Positions 32,815 through 41,865 of a DNA stretch of 64,000 bases are shown here, one piece after another. The notes beneath the pieces were generated by a model, which was given only the letters and a program-made list of their open reading frames with translations, did no database searches and had not been told where the DNA came from. Every line of letters begins with the position of its first letter. Position 1 is the stretch's first letter. Source of the stretch: Acanthosepion esculentum (lineage: Eukaryota; Mollusca; Cephalopoda; Sepiida; Sepiidae). Position numbers and translations under genes: made by a program. The stretch lies in NCBI GenBank assembly GCA_964036315.1, contig OZ038517.1:20616074-20680073 (forward strand), given 5' to 3'.

Positions 32815-33120
32815 GGATGTGCACATAGCATAGTGGTTATCAGCGAGGAAATGGGATTGGAGGAGTCTTGAATTCAAATCCCAACAAATTCCACTGTTTT
32901 GCTCAAATACCCTTAAAAAGATATGAAACTATCTTTTCTCCCCAGCTATGGGTTAAATAGCAGGTCAGACCGGGATTTCTAGTTTTGGTTGGCAGACATT
33001 TTTTGAGAAAGACAACTCTGAATTTAAAACCTGTTGGACATGGAGCTAACAACTCCACCCATTGAAGAACCCACTTTCTGCAGAAACCATAGCAACAACA
33101 CCTTGTCTTGAGAGGCTGTG
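32815..33120 (+). repeat. tRNA-derived SINE
   Basis: CATAGTGGTTATCAG, CTTGAATTCAAATCCCAAC (B-box-like), AATACCCTTAAAAAGATATG, CTCCCCAGCTATGGG, and the same AACTCTGAATTTAAAACC body as the 32.4-kb copy. Second of three SINEs in a row. Confidence 0.7.
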
Positions 33121-33239
33121 CCCCCCTACATGCCTCAGGGGAGTCTACAGATTTGTCTCTTCACATTAGAGATTTCTTGGCAGCCATTCTTTATAATCAG
33201 GTCTCCTCAAACCTCCAGAATTTACTCCACTTCTCTCAC

Positions 33240-33450
33240 CAAATTCAACATGCTAAATGCAGGTAGTGTAATGGCTATTGTCATGGAATGTAGAATCGGA
33301 CAGCTAAGTTCAAATCCTGGCCTACTCTGCTGCATTCACTTTCACACATACGTCCTTAAAAGAGATATGAATCTATCCTGTCTTACTCCAGCTTCTATAT
33401 ATAAAATTCTAGGACTTCTGTTAGTTCATGTGTCACACCCTCTAAAATAG
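33240..33450 (+). repeat. tRNA-derived SINE, short copy
   Basis: GCAGGTAGTGTAATGGCTAT, AAGTTCAAATCCTGGCC (B-box-like), then AAAGAGATATGAATCTATCC. Truncated after the head and first body block. Confidence 0.65.
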
Positions 33451-33454
33451 CCAC

Positions 33455-34180
33455 ACGTTGACCAACTGAAACCAAATTTTGGGGAGAAGTGCAAACAAGG
33501 GGATATTTACGCATGGCCAGTTGTATGCTGCATGCTCAAGAGTAAGAAATCCTAAAAATTTATTCTTTGCTGTTAAAAAGGAAAAAAAAAATTTCTTAAA
33601 AAATATTGTTTACCATGAAGTCCTATAAAATTAAAGAAATTATTAAATCGTGAAGTAGGGTTTTTATCAAAGTATTTTTCCAAACAAACCAGCTTATTCA
33701 AATTTCATCAATTGGTTTGCAAGATTGAACGAAACATAGGATTTATAAATCTCAAGAAAAAACTGTTAGTGATAACTTCAACAATGCGAAATATTGTGAG
33801 GATTTCAACACATGTCAGTGTGTTGCAAAAATTTTTTTAGTTTAGCTTAAATGGCAGCATAGCTTTGAAGAAGGATGATGAATGTAAAACCATAGAGAAG
33901 GCATGGGAAACCATTTCCCTGTATTTGCCAAGAAGTCTTGACAATTCGCAGATAATACAATAACGAAAACCCTGGAGAGCCATGATTGTCTATGTTCTAA
34001 ATAGTCATGGCATTTAAAAAATGGTCTGGATTATCTTAATTTTCTCAGATATTTATCTAAAATCTTCAATCTCTTTGCAAAGATCTTCTCTCTGAAAGCA
34101 ACCTCAAAATTGTTTCGTGAGTTCTTATAATTAAAGGCATTACCGCATCTCTCATCTTGCCTGATTTCTTTAAGTTCTAA
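33455..34180. other. Unassigned DNA
   Basis: Nothing coding. 33890-33950 (GAAGGCATGGGAAACCATTT, TATTTGCCAAGAAGTC) looks like a conserved block of an older dispersed repeat; I cannot name it. Confidence 0.4.
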
Positions 34181-34462
34181 CACAAGCTTTCCTCCTTGGC
34201 AACTTGACTGTATGAATTTAAGTATAGTACTAGATTGGCAACTATGTCTCACTGTTAAAATAGATAGATCTAGCCATAAGTTCTATGTCATCTACAATCT
34301 TTAAAAATCTAAATGCAACATCAATTGCCATCTTCTGTCTTCTTGAATTCTGTCCTTTTATCGTCCTTTCTCCTCATTAGCATTTTATCATTTTCAGTAA
34401 CTTTTTGTTTCTTAGTGGCTTTATTTCCTTGCTTAGGGCTAAATGATTTTTTTTAAAAAAAG
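34180..34462 (+). pseudogene. LINE 3' end fragment
   Basis: CTTGACTGTATGAATTTAAG, AAAAATCTAAATGCAACATC, TTCTCCTCATTAGCATTTTA, TTTCTTAGTGGC and GCTTAGGGCTAAATGATT, ending in an A-rich run. This is the same 3' terminal order as at 23.9 and 44.9 kb. Confidence 0.7.
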
Positions 34463-34862
34463 TCTTTCTTTTCAGCAACTTTTAAACTACAGCGAGACAA
34501 CCATATCAATCTCTCAAATCACCAACTTATAAAGAGCAAAACACCAAACTGTCATTTGACAATTTTTACACTGGCACTGCTTAAATAGAATGGCCCATCC
34601 CTAAAAAATGGGGGGGGGAACATTTTTGGATATAATTCTTGTTGATCAGCATTCATCAGACCTTCAATAAGTTGCATCACTTGTTAGAATAAATAAATAT
34701 CGATCTTCTTTTTTTTTAAAAAAATGTTTAATCCTTTGAGAGGAGGTTCTTGGTTATCATGTAGATAGTGAAAGATCAATCCTTGACATTTTACAGAGTT
34801 ATCTAGACATTGCTGTTCTTCATATTTGTCTTTTTATTTTACAAAAATATTTCTTTAATTGT

Positions 34863-34918
34863 GTGTATGAATGTATGTATGTATGTATGTATGTATGTAT
34901 ATATATATATATATATAT
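34863..34918. repeat. (ATGT)n(TA)n microsatellite
   Basis: About nine ATGT tetranucleotides followed by about ten TA units. Confidence 0.95.
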
Positions 34919-35045
34919 TGCCCATCAGCCAAAGTGCTCCATTCATTTTACTGAAGAGCTTTGCATTAGTGCAGGTGGCTGTTGTTTATAGAATTAGCTT
35001 ATCACTCAACAGTGCTTGATTGAAATGTATTTTCAAGAGCTAAAT

Positions 35046-35104
35046 TATGTCATTCACAGACAGTACTGTTTCGCTGTATCACAGCTCCTCAGTACCGAGT
35101 GAAG
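35046..35104 (-). ncRNA. Hammerhead ribozyme core, inverted mate
   Basis: The minus strand contains the same CUGAGGA / helix II / GAA / helix III / C core as the plus copy at 35164-35218; the two arms are a perfect inverted repeat of about 47 bp. Helix I is weaker: one A-U pair, then UUCAC/GUGAA after a five-base bulge. It is therefore less likely to cleave. Confidence 0.6.
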
Positions 35105-35163
35105 ATAGCTCTGACTGACACCAAATTAGTTGTGTTTCAATCCTGGCTTGAGGCATTCGAACG

Positions 35164-35217
35164 TCTAGTCGCACTGAGGAGCTGTGATACAGCGAAACAG
35201 TACTGTCTGTGAATGAC

Positions 35218-35218
<1 letters not shown>
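35164..35218 (+). ncRNA. Hammerhead ribozyme (canonical core)
   Basis: CUGAGGA is at 35174-35180. Helix II GCUGU/ACAGC with loop GAU is at 35181-35193. GAA is at 35194-35196. Helix III ACAG/CUGU with loop UA is at 35197-35206, and cleavage base C at 35207. Helix I UCGCA/UGUGA (35169-35173 with 35208-35212) is followed by an internal loop and GUC/GAC. Every invariant core base (C3, G5, A6, G8, A9, G12, A13, A14, A15.1, U16.1, C17) is present. Helix III has the same four pairs as the 5.7-kb ribozyme, but the other helices differ, so this is a separate lineage of the same type I short-helix-III class. (TA)n follows at 35221. Confidence 0.78.

Positions 35219-35220
<2 letters not shown>

Positions 35221-35248
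<28 letters not shown>
35221..35248. repeat. (TA)n microsatellite
   Basis: Fourteen TA units immediately 3' of the plus-strand hammerhead. Confidence 0.97.
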
Positions 35249-35252
<4 letters not shown>

Positions 35253-35324
35253 AATTTCTCAGAGTTTACCTGTAGAAAAAGACAATATTTATAAATATAA
35301 ATGATAATAGGAAAACTGTAATAG

Positions 35325-35365
35325 TTGCCGACGCGTTTCGTCCAATGTGGACTTTCTCAAGGCAA
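35325..35365 (-). ncRNA. Variant hammerhead-like fold (UUGAGAA core)
   Basis: The minus strand has helix I UUGCC/GGCAA (35361-35365 with 35325-35329). The core is UUGAGAA (complement of 35354-35360), then one extra A. Helix II is GUCC/GGAC with a five-base loop. GAA is followed by palindromic helix III ACGCGU and C (complement of 35330). Three helices and GAA-A...U-C match a hammerhead. The CUGANGA strand reads UUGANAA, changing C3 to U and G8 to A together, so a 3-8 pair can persist. A palindromic, loopless helix III would favour pairing between two copies. Related decayed copies are at 6.9 and 32.2 kb. Confidence 0.5.
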
Positions 35366-35369
35366 GAAG

Positions 35370-36370
35370 CGAAATGAATTTATTTAAACAAAGTAACCAA
35401 TAATAACAAAACTAAATGCCCTTAGCAACTGGAAGTATTTAGAGAACGCTATTTTCATGCTGTTAACTGAAAGTTACGTCAATTACTGTCACGTCAACAT
35501 AGTAATAATATCAATATCTGCACATGTGATGGTAATTTCTATATGAAAAATTCTCACAGAAGCTGGCAAAAACTTCACTACTCAATTTGGATTATGAACT
35601 TTAAGATCAAAAGCCTAAAAAGTGGACTATTAAAAAATAAAACTCGCTTTTGACGAAAGTATATAAGGCAAGTAATAAATCTAACATTATAATTATTTTA
35701 AATAGGACTGCTTACAAATTCAAATGAAACTCTATTCTTGACATGAAAACTATACTTTAAAAAATAAAAACAAAACAAAGAATGCCCATCATAAGCTTCC
35801 TCAAGATACAGGTTAAACTTCTCACAGCTAATAACACTGAAATTGGATCCATCAAACTCCATAAAATTGTGGGTGAATATTCTGCTGCTTACTTACATCG
35901 GGATGTAAAGACATCTATAAATGATTTAAATTAGCAATACATTCCTAAAAGAAGCCAGGATGGAACCAATAATCAAAACTTTTTATTTCTGTAAATGATG
36001 CCATTAATGGTCTTGATAATGACTGGAGATGGTCAAAAGTACTCAAACCGAAATCTTATAAACTTTGGACTGTTTTTTCATGAATTTGAACTGGATTTGT
36101 GACAACTTATGCCAACTGGAAAAATGTAATAAGAAAACTATATGAACAGCTCACTTTGGATATACATATGTTTGATAGTAAATTTGCGATAATTAAATAT
36201 AGTTACAATATAATTTTAAAATATTTGATACTTGTTGAAAATCAATAATAAAAATATAAATTGGTGGTATAATTAAGCAATTTAAAATAAACAAATAATC
36301 AACAAGTTTAAATATTGCAAAGGGTGATTTGCAATAATGACAAAATTTTATAATTGAAATAAAAACAATA

Positions 36371-36400
<30 letters not shown>
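35370..36400. other. Unassigned AT-rich DNA
   Basis: No coding or named repeat recognised. It is probably the body of the element whose end carries the 35.3-kb fold. Confidence 0.4.

Positions 36401-36405
<5 letters not shown>
36383..36405. repeat. (TA)n microsatellite
   Basis: About eleven TA units directly before a tRNA-like SINE head. Confidence 0.9.
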
Positions 36406-36406
<1 letters not shown>

Positions 36407-36865
36407 GGTCCATGGCCAAGTGGTTAGAATGTTCTTTTCCAAGCCTGAAACTTGGATTTGAATCTAATCATAGTCAATTTGTCAGGAAGGTGACTTCATG
36501 TTATTGGTCTGTGGAGGTGATCCGGAAAGTGGCACTTTTGGAAAGTGCCTGAAAACCATACCACGGGTTAACCCAAGCCTTGAGTAAAATTAAAAAGATA
36601 GAACTGTTTGAAGGCTGTCAATGGTTGTATCAGCACAAAGTCACAAGTCATCATGACTGAGGGTTTGATTGTACTGGCATTGTTTAAACTGCTGATCATA
36701 CCAAATTATGCATTCTCTCTCAGAAACTGTAACTAAGGTCTGCTCAGCATAGTTCCAGTATAAATCACAAGTGAGCTCTGTGGGTTTTGAACAAATACAA
36801 ATGTGCCTGAGCAGGCATTTGCAACAGCAGATGGGCAGGCTTGGAATAGATTAGCCGGTCATTAT
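36404..36865 (+). repeat. tRNA-derived SINE (TGGCCAAGTGGTTAGA family)
   Basis: Head GGCCAAGTGGTTAGAATG (A-box-like) and ACTTGGATTTGAATCTAATC (B-box-like), 36409-36475. Body: AATTTGTCAGGAAGGTGACT, GGAAAGTGCCTGAAAACCAT, GTCTGCTCAGCATAGTT and GCAGGCATTTGCAACAGCAG. Minus-strand copies lie at 39310-40010 and 54580-54935, and a fragment at 37640-37745. About 450 bp long when complete. Confidence 0.75.
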
Positions 36866-37028
36866 CTGTATAGGTTAAGATATATATATATATATATATA
36901 GTGAAATTAACTATAGTGTTAAAAAAAAACATTTCAACTGGTTCTAAATTTAAATATCATTACATTTTTAACAAAGCTCTAAAATGGTAAGATTTTGAAA
37001 CTTATGATTAGAATTTATTTGAAAATGT

Positions 37029-37345
37029 ATAAGTTAAGCAACATGAAACCTGGTGAGTAGCTAGATGGATGACCACTTGGGAATACCAGGTGCTGGGTGT
37101 GCAGGTGGTGTAATGGCCTGGATTGGGAAACTGGAGAGCCAAGTTCTAATTCCAATCAGGTTCATTACATTCCCTTATGTGCAGATACCCTTAGGAAAGG
37201 TACGAGGACACCTCTTCTCCCTCCAGATATGGGTTAATTAGTGGTACTTTTATCAGTTAGGTATTATCATCTCCAAAAAATTCAAAAATATTTTCTGGTT
37301 TTAAATAACCTGAAAAAGGGTGATAAGCCATAAAAAATCAAAATC
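37029..37345 (+). repeat. Composite 5S rRNA / tRNA-derived SINE
   Basis: 37029-37095 resembles the 3' half of 5S rRNA: GTTAAGCAAC, ACCTGGTGAGTAGCTAGATG, GATGACCAC, TTGGGAATACCAGGTGCTG, including the box C region. A tRNA-like head follows at once (GTGCAGGTGGTGTAATGGCC, AAGTTCTAATTCCAATC). The body ATACCCTTAGGAAAGGTA and CTCCAGATATGGGTTAATTA and the tail AAATATTTTCTGGTTTTAAA with GATAAGCCATAAAAAATCA follow. Copies with the same order are at 42830-43145 (minus), 54265-54575 (minus) and 60040-60345 (plus). Fused 5S/tRNA heads are known in Deu-type SINEs; I cannot confirm that this family belongs to them. Confidence 0.7.
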
Positions 37346-37496
37346 TTTATATGCAGGAAAAGACAGCATTTCAATTTAGAAGTTTTGTTAAATTATGGAT
37401 GTACATTTCATAAGATAACATTAGTCAGCTGTAATGGGAGCAGAAGTGACTTTTAAGACTAGCTTTTAAAAAGCTCCTCTCATTATTTTATACATG

Positions 37497-37655
37497 ATAA
37501 TATAGTTTTAAGGTATGCTATATTTATGGGTAAAAGTGCTCAATATCAGGGACAGAGCATGTATAAATATAAGCATGGGTACTGGTGTCAATGCTGAGTG
37601 GCAATAGTCTGCTACATGGTTGAACGCAATTTTTCTGGAATCATTTATTATCAAG
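37497..37655 (-). pseudogene. Degenerate copy of the 5.5-kb hammerhead element
   Basis: Shares, in order, GTATGCTATATTTATGGG, AAGTGCTCAATATCAGGG, ACAGAGCATGT and the GTCAATGCTGAGTGGCAATA arm with 5510-5640. On the minus strand GAAAC has become GUAGC and the CUGAUGA strand is lost, so this ribozyme is dead. It shows that the 5.5-kb unit is a dispersed family. Confidence 0.6.
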
Positions 37656-37745
37656 AAGTCACCACCCTGACAAATTGACAATGGTGAGATTCAAATCTAG
37701 GCCAGAATGCTAACATTTTACCAATCTTTGACAAATGAATTACCC
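37640..37745 (-). repeat. Fragment of TGGCCAAGTGGTTAGA SINE
   Basis: TCAAGAAGTCACCACCCTGA, CAAATTGACAATGGTGAGAT and TTCAAATCTAGGCCAGAATG are the minus orientation of the SINE body next to its head. Confidence 0.6.
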
Positions 37746-37806
37746 TCATGCTTGAAGATTTTCTTCATATGCACTTCAAAATATTGCTTTCAGTAGGGAA
37801 AGTTTT

Positions 37807-37830
37807 TTTTTTTTTTTTTTTTTTTTTTTA
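37807..37830. repeat. Poly-T tract
   Basis: 24 T residues in a row; possibly the inverted tail of a retroposed copy. Confidence 0.9.
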
Positions 37831-38061
37831 ATGAGGGATGTTTCTTTTCTATATGAATATTTTAGATATAATTATATATATTTTTCATATACTACCTTAA
37901 TGAGGGTTGTTTCATTTGTATGATAATAGCCTCTAGAATTTTGAGTCTTTCCTTGCAGCAAGTGTTATATAGTATTTTGGTATTATCTACTAATATTTGC
38001 ATTTTGGCTATTTGTGATGTGATGTGATGTGTGCATGTATTGCACTAATTTTAGACAAGTG

Positions 38062-38110
<49 letters not shown>

Positions 38111-38214
38111 ACAACTATGAAATCGACCAATTCCGACAATTTTAAGACATTTTTTATGTTTATACATTCTTTTTATAGATACAAATATTTAATAATATAG
38201 AATATATATTTAAT

Positions 38215-38440
38215 AATAATAATATTTAATAAGGAGTGCCAGAGAAAAGCGATAATAACAACATAGTTGCAATATGAGCTCTGGTAAAAATATGTAATGA
38301 TAACAGCAAAATTTGCAATATGAGCACTTGTAAAAATGATTGCTGAAGACAGACTTATAATACCCAGAAATTCATACACAGATGTCCTCAAGGACACATG
38401 GCACAGTGGATAAAGGCATTGGTTAGATCCAGTGTAAACA
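38215..38440 (+). repeat. tRNA-headed dispersed repeat, leader part
   Basis: GTGCCAGAGAAAAGCGATAA, ATATGAGCTCTGGTAAAA, ACCCAGAAATTCATACACAG and GTGGATAAAGGCATTGG match the leader and A-box part of the 6.3-kb copy; truncated after the A box. Confidence 0.65.
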
Positions 38441-38739
38441 AATGACGTCACACATTATGAAATGGACAAAATCCGACAATTATTTTAAGACATTTTTTAT
38501 AAAAAGAATGTATAAATATAAAAAATGTCTTAAAATAATTGTCGAACTTTGTCCATTTCATAATGTGTGTGTGCATATATATATATATATATAAGTTATT
38601 TCACTTGTCTAAAATTAGTGCAGTACATGTGTGATGTCATTTGTTTACATTTGGATACGCATCAAGCAGATATGAATGTAGGAAAGAAAATCATGTAGAA
38701 TTGTGGTTTAAAAACAGTAAAACCAACCTTGCTACCAAA

Positions 38740-38840
38740 ACGCTCATCTGTGGCTCAATTGGTAAAAGCACGTCAGGCTATATGACGGTTCTGTATAGGA
38801 TACAGGTTCAATTCCTGATGGAGGATGGATATTTTCTATG
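38740..38840 (+). repeat. tRNA-like sequence inside inverted repeat (right-facing)
   Basis: GTGGCTCAATTGGTAAAAGC (A-box-like), and about 40 bases later CAGGTTCAATTCCTGATGG (B-box-like). It resembles a tRNA with an unusual anticodon arm, but the acceptor stem does not close. I treat it as a tRNA-derived retroposon rather than a tRNA gene. It is mirrored at 39050-39130. Confidence 0.6.
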
Positions 38841-38952
38841 AAAATTTCTCAGACATTCAGGACGTTAAATGTTGTTAATACTGTTTATTATAAACAGAGC
38901 ATTTACTTAAATATTTGTATCTATAAAAAGAATGTATAAACATAAAAATGTC

Positions 38953-39005
<53 letters not shown>

Positions 39006-39044
39006 TAAGACATTTTTTATGTTTATACATTCTTTTTATATAGA

Positions 39045-39135
39045 AAATATCCATCCTCCAACAGGAATTGAACCTGTATCCTATACAGAACTGACATGCT
39101 TTTACCGATTGAGCCATAGATGAGCGTTTCGGTAG
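39045..39135 (-). repeat. tRNA-like sequence inside inverted repeat (left-facing)
   Basis: Inverted partner of 38740-38840, with ACAGGAATTGAACCTGTATC (complement of the B box) and CGATTGAGCCATAGATGAGC. The two arms extend over about 230 bp each (38600-38840 and 39025-39275). Confidence 0.65.
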
Positions 39136-39309
39136 CAAGGTTGATTTTACTGTTTTTAAACCACAATTCTACATGATTTTCTCTCGTACATTCATATCTG
39201 CTTGATGCGTATCCAAATGTAAACAAATGACGTCACACATGTACTGCACTAATTTTAGACAAGTGAAATAACATATATATATAAAATGGATGGCTACTAA
39301 TTTCCATCT

Positions 39310-39705
39310 ACTTAGGTGTCTAGGTAAACCCTGTTTCAGATGCCGGCTCAGGCACATTTGTGTTTCTTCAATGCCCACAGAGCCAACCTATATAGTTTAC
39401 ACAGCAACTACACTGAGCAGACATTAGATACAATTTTAGGGGAAGATTGTATAATCTGGCATGATCAGCAATTGAATAAGGCCAGTTTCATCAAATACTC
39501 AGTCACAATGACTTGTGACTTTGTACTAGCACAATCATCAACAGATTCAAAATGGTTTTGTTTATCCAATTTCACTTAAAGACTGAAGTATGTTTTTCAG
39601 GTCCTTACTGATGGTACTTCACCCTGGGATCATCTTCCCAGGCTTAAATTATCAAGATGTTATCTCCCTGACCAATTGAACCTGGTGAGATTCAAACTCA
39701 GGTTA
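39310..39705 (-). repeat. tRNA-derived SINE (TGGCCAAGTGGTTAGA family)
   Basis: AGATGCCGGCTCAGGCACAT, TTCTTCAATGCCCACAG, TACACTGAGCAGACATTAG, TCCCAGGCTTAAATTATCAA and TTGAACCTGGTGAGATTCAA are the minus orientation of the 36.4-kb repeat. The head itself is replaced by (TA)4 at 39710. Confidence 0.7.
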
Positions 39706-39714
39706 GAATATATA

Positions 39715-40012
39715 TATATTTTCCCCAAGTACACCCATCTGCTTGAGTGGCTGGCTAATCCCTGTTGCAGATGCCAGCTCAGTTGTGTTTGTGTTTCTTT
39801 AACACCCACTGGGACAACTTGTAGTTTATACAGCAACTATTTCACTCATAAGGACCTATGGTATGGTTTTCAGGTACTTACTGATGGTGCCACACCCTGG
39901 GATCATCTTCCTCAGCTTAAATTATCATGAAGTCTTCTCTCTGACAAATTAACCCTGTTAAGATTTGAATCAGAATCTCATTGTCAGAATGATAACGTTC
40001 CAACTACTTTTT
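39715..40012 (-). repeat. tRNA-derived SINE, second tandem copy
   Basis: Repeats AGATGCCAGCTCAG, TTTATACAGCAACTAT, CTTACTGATGGTGCCACACC and ATTATCATGAAGTC with an internal deletion. It ends in the inverted head (CAGAATGATAACGTTCCAAC) at about 40005. Adjacent to the previous copy in the same orientation. Confidence 0.65.
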
Positions 40013-40014
40013 GT

Positions 40015-40545
40015 TTCTTTTAATCAATTCACTCCCAAGCAAAACAACAATCCTACTAAGACGCAAGGGGCTACTGGGAGTGAAAGAGAAATTGAAGATT
40101 TTAGAAGGAGCCAGAAACCCAATCCTAAACAGGAAACAAGGGATAAACCTCTACTCCTGTATTCACCCCAAGCAAGATGATAATGCCACTAAAATGCAAG
40201 GGACTACTGGGAGTGAAAGAGAATGAGAAGACTTTAAAAGGAACCAGAAACCCAATCCTAAACAGGAAACAATGGATAAACCTCTACTGGTTTATTCACC
40301 CCAAGCAAGGTGATAATGCCACTAAGATGCAAGGGAAGTGAAAGAGAATGAGAAGACTTTAGAAGGGACCAGAAACCCAATCCTAAACAGGAAACAAGGG
40401 ATAACCCTTTACTCCTGTTCAAAAAACCAGGCAGAGTTTGATGATAGGCAAGCTTAATGAAGGAAAAAAAAATAAATCGTAAATAAAATTTCAGATTTAG
40501 ACGGAAACATTAGAAATATAGAGTTGAAGTGGATTTTTGAAGAGC
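40015..40545 (+). repeat. AACCCAATCC dispersed repeat, three tandem copies
   Basis: Each copy starts with the reverse complement of the LINE 3' tail (CAAGCA, ATAATGCCACTAAAATGC, AAGGGACTACTGGGAGTGAA) and continues to GAAACCCAATCCTAAACAGG. Spacing is about 125-130 bp. Family members are at 3.4 and 61.6 kb. Confidence 0.75.
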
Positions 40546-40559
40546 TTTCGCAGCTACCA

Positions 40560-41335
40560 ATTGGCTCTGCATGCCACCCTCTGAGTCACTTCCTTGTGGA
40601 TGCAGTTGACCCATTAATAGGGAAGTCACCATCATTTGTCTGAAACTCTGGCCATTTTGTGGAAATAATAAAAAATTCTCCCATTCAGTTCAACCAAATG
40701 GTGAATCTGGATGTGGTGAATATGTTCACCAAGGTATCTATAGAGAAGGCACTACCAGTACTCAGGGACAGACTGGATTTGAACTCATCCCTAAGAGAAT
40801 GTACCAGTATACTAATAGAGATGCTGACTTTCTGTACGCAAACAACAGTGGAATTGGATCAGACATAGATAGGATGAAGGCTTGGCAATGGCTAACATAT
40901 ACATGGAATACTTTGAAAAAATGGCATCAGAATCCACATCACTAAAGCCAACTCTATGGCCAAGGTACATAAATGACACCTTCATACTCTGGCACCACCA
41001 GGAAGATGTCCAGCTACTTACTGGACCATCTGAACTCAATAAAATCATTGATACAGTTCACAATGGAGAGAGAAAACAACAACAACAAACTAGCATTCCT
41101 GGATGTACTAATATCTTGAACAGAGCATGAGTTCATACCGCAAACCAATAATCACTGGACAATACCTCAACTTCGACTCCCAACACCCATATAGTGTAAA
41201 GAAAGAGATTATTTGCTGCCTACAACACTGACCAAAAGTGCTAAGTGGCAACCCAGAGACATATGAACATGAAATGGTCAGTATAAGCAGTACCCTACAA
41301 TGTAACAACTACCCTGAGTATATAGTGTAGCAGAC
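40560..41335 (+). pseudogene. Penelope-like element reverse transcriptase, degenerate
   Basis: In shifting plus frames, an HFLVDAVDPLIGKSPSFV-like block and the NSGHFVEIIKNSP stretch precede FNQMVNLDVVNMFTKVSIEK (motif A, catalytic Asp in NLDVVNMFT). Then come LRECTSILIEML, GLAMANIYMEYFEKMASEST, and LKPTLWPRYINDTFILWHHQ (motif C, with Y-I-N-D-T where Y-V-D-D-T is expected, so one catalytic Asp is lost). The end is a broken stretch for the internal FLDVLI-type and QYLNF-type blocks. This arrangement is that of Penelope-like retroelements, not LINEs. No GIY-YIG endonuclease was found downstream. Hammerhead ribozymes are known in the terminal repeats of this class, which links it to other motifs in this window. 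Confidence 0.8.
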
Positions 41336-41700
41336 CGTGTGGGTTAAAGTGTTGTTGAATTAGGGACACGTGCTGTTTATTCCTGCTAGAAGGTCCAACT
41401 ACAAGAACAATGCTGGACTCAAGTTGAGTCCAACTGAAGATGTAAAGAAAACAAACAAAACCGACATATATATCAACAAATATATGTATTAAACAACAAA
41501 TTTACAAGTGACAAAGACATTAACATTTGTGTTTGTGTGTGAACATAAAGAGTTTGTATTTTAGTGAATGTTCGTATGTATGTGTGTTTCATGGCATTTT
41601 CCCACAAGTGGGCAAAACGTGAATTTCTCCGAGATTACATTTTTAAATGTGTCCACTGAAATGCAAAGTAGAAAAGAGAAAGATGCAAGAAGTCACCCAG
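41335..41700. other. Sequence downstream of Penelope-like RT
   Basis: Non-coding; may include the remainder of the element. The palindrome GGACTCAAGTTGAGTCC at 41411-41427 is noted. No endonuclease motif seen. Confidence 0.35.
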
Positions 41701-41704
41701 TATT

Positions 41705-41865
41705 TATAGTGTAAGGTTGGTTGGTTGTTTGGGGTTTTATGGCATATCAACCACTATGGGTTATTTAATGCCAGATCCAGTATTTACTAAATATATCAAA
41801 AACGTATAGCTGGCAACATCATTGTTTCAAAAACGTATAGCTGGCAACATCATTGTTTCAATGTG
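41705..41865 (-). repeat. Dispersed element end plus two 30-bp tandem units
   Basis: GGTTTTATGGCATATCAACC at 41735 is the mirror of 1045-1065. It is followed at 41800-41865 by two tandem copies with CAAAAACGTATAGCTGGCAA and CATCATTGTTT. The CGTATAGCTGG core is the inverse of the 822-1012 minisatellite. The two features are adjacent at both sites (1 kb and 41.8 kb), in mirrored order. Confidence 0.65.

Larger units (their letters stand above)
38030..39290. repeat. Nested inverted-repeat block with (TA)n
   Basis: TTTTAGACAAGTGAAAT next to (TA)n occurs at 38050, inverted at 38600, and again at 39255. A foldback at 38450-38575 has arms of about 55 bp (TTATGAAATGGACAAA and its mate). 38925-39045 folds around (TA)n with AAGAATGTATAAACATAAAA arms. 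The tRNA-like unit at 38.75 kb is mirrored at 39.08 kb. The block looks like two foldback elements and one inverted repeat pair inserted into each other. Confidence 0.65.

Noticed and set aside
37029..37095. 5S rRNA gene
   Set aside because: Only the 3' half is present, with substitutions, and it is fused to a tRNA-like SINE.
38740..38840. Functional tRNA gene
   Set aside because: A- and B-box-like sequences are present, but the acceptor and anticodon stems do not close, and an inverted copy lies 300 bp away.
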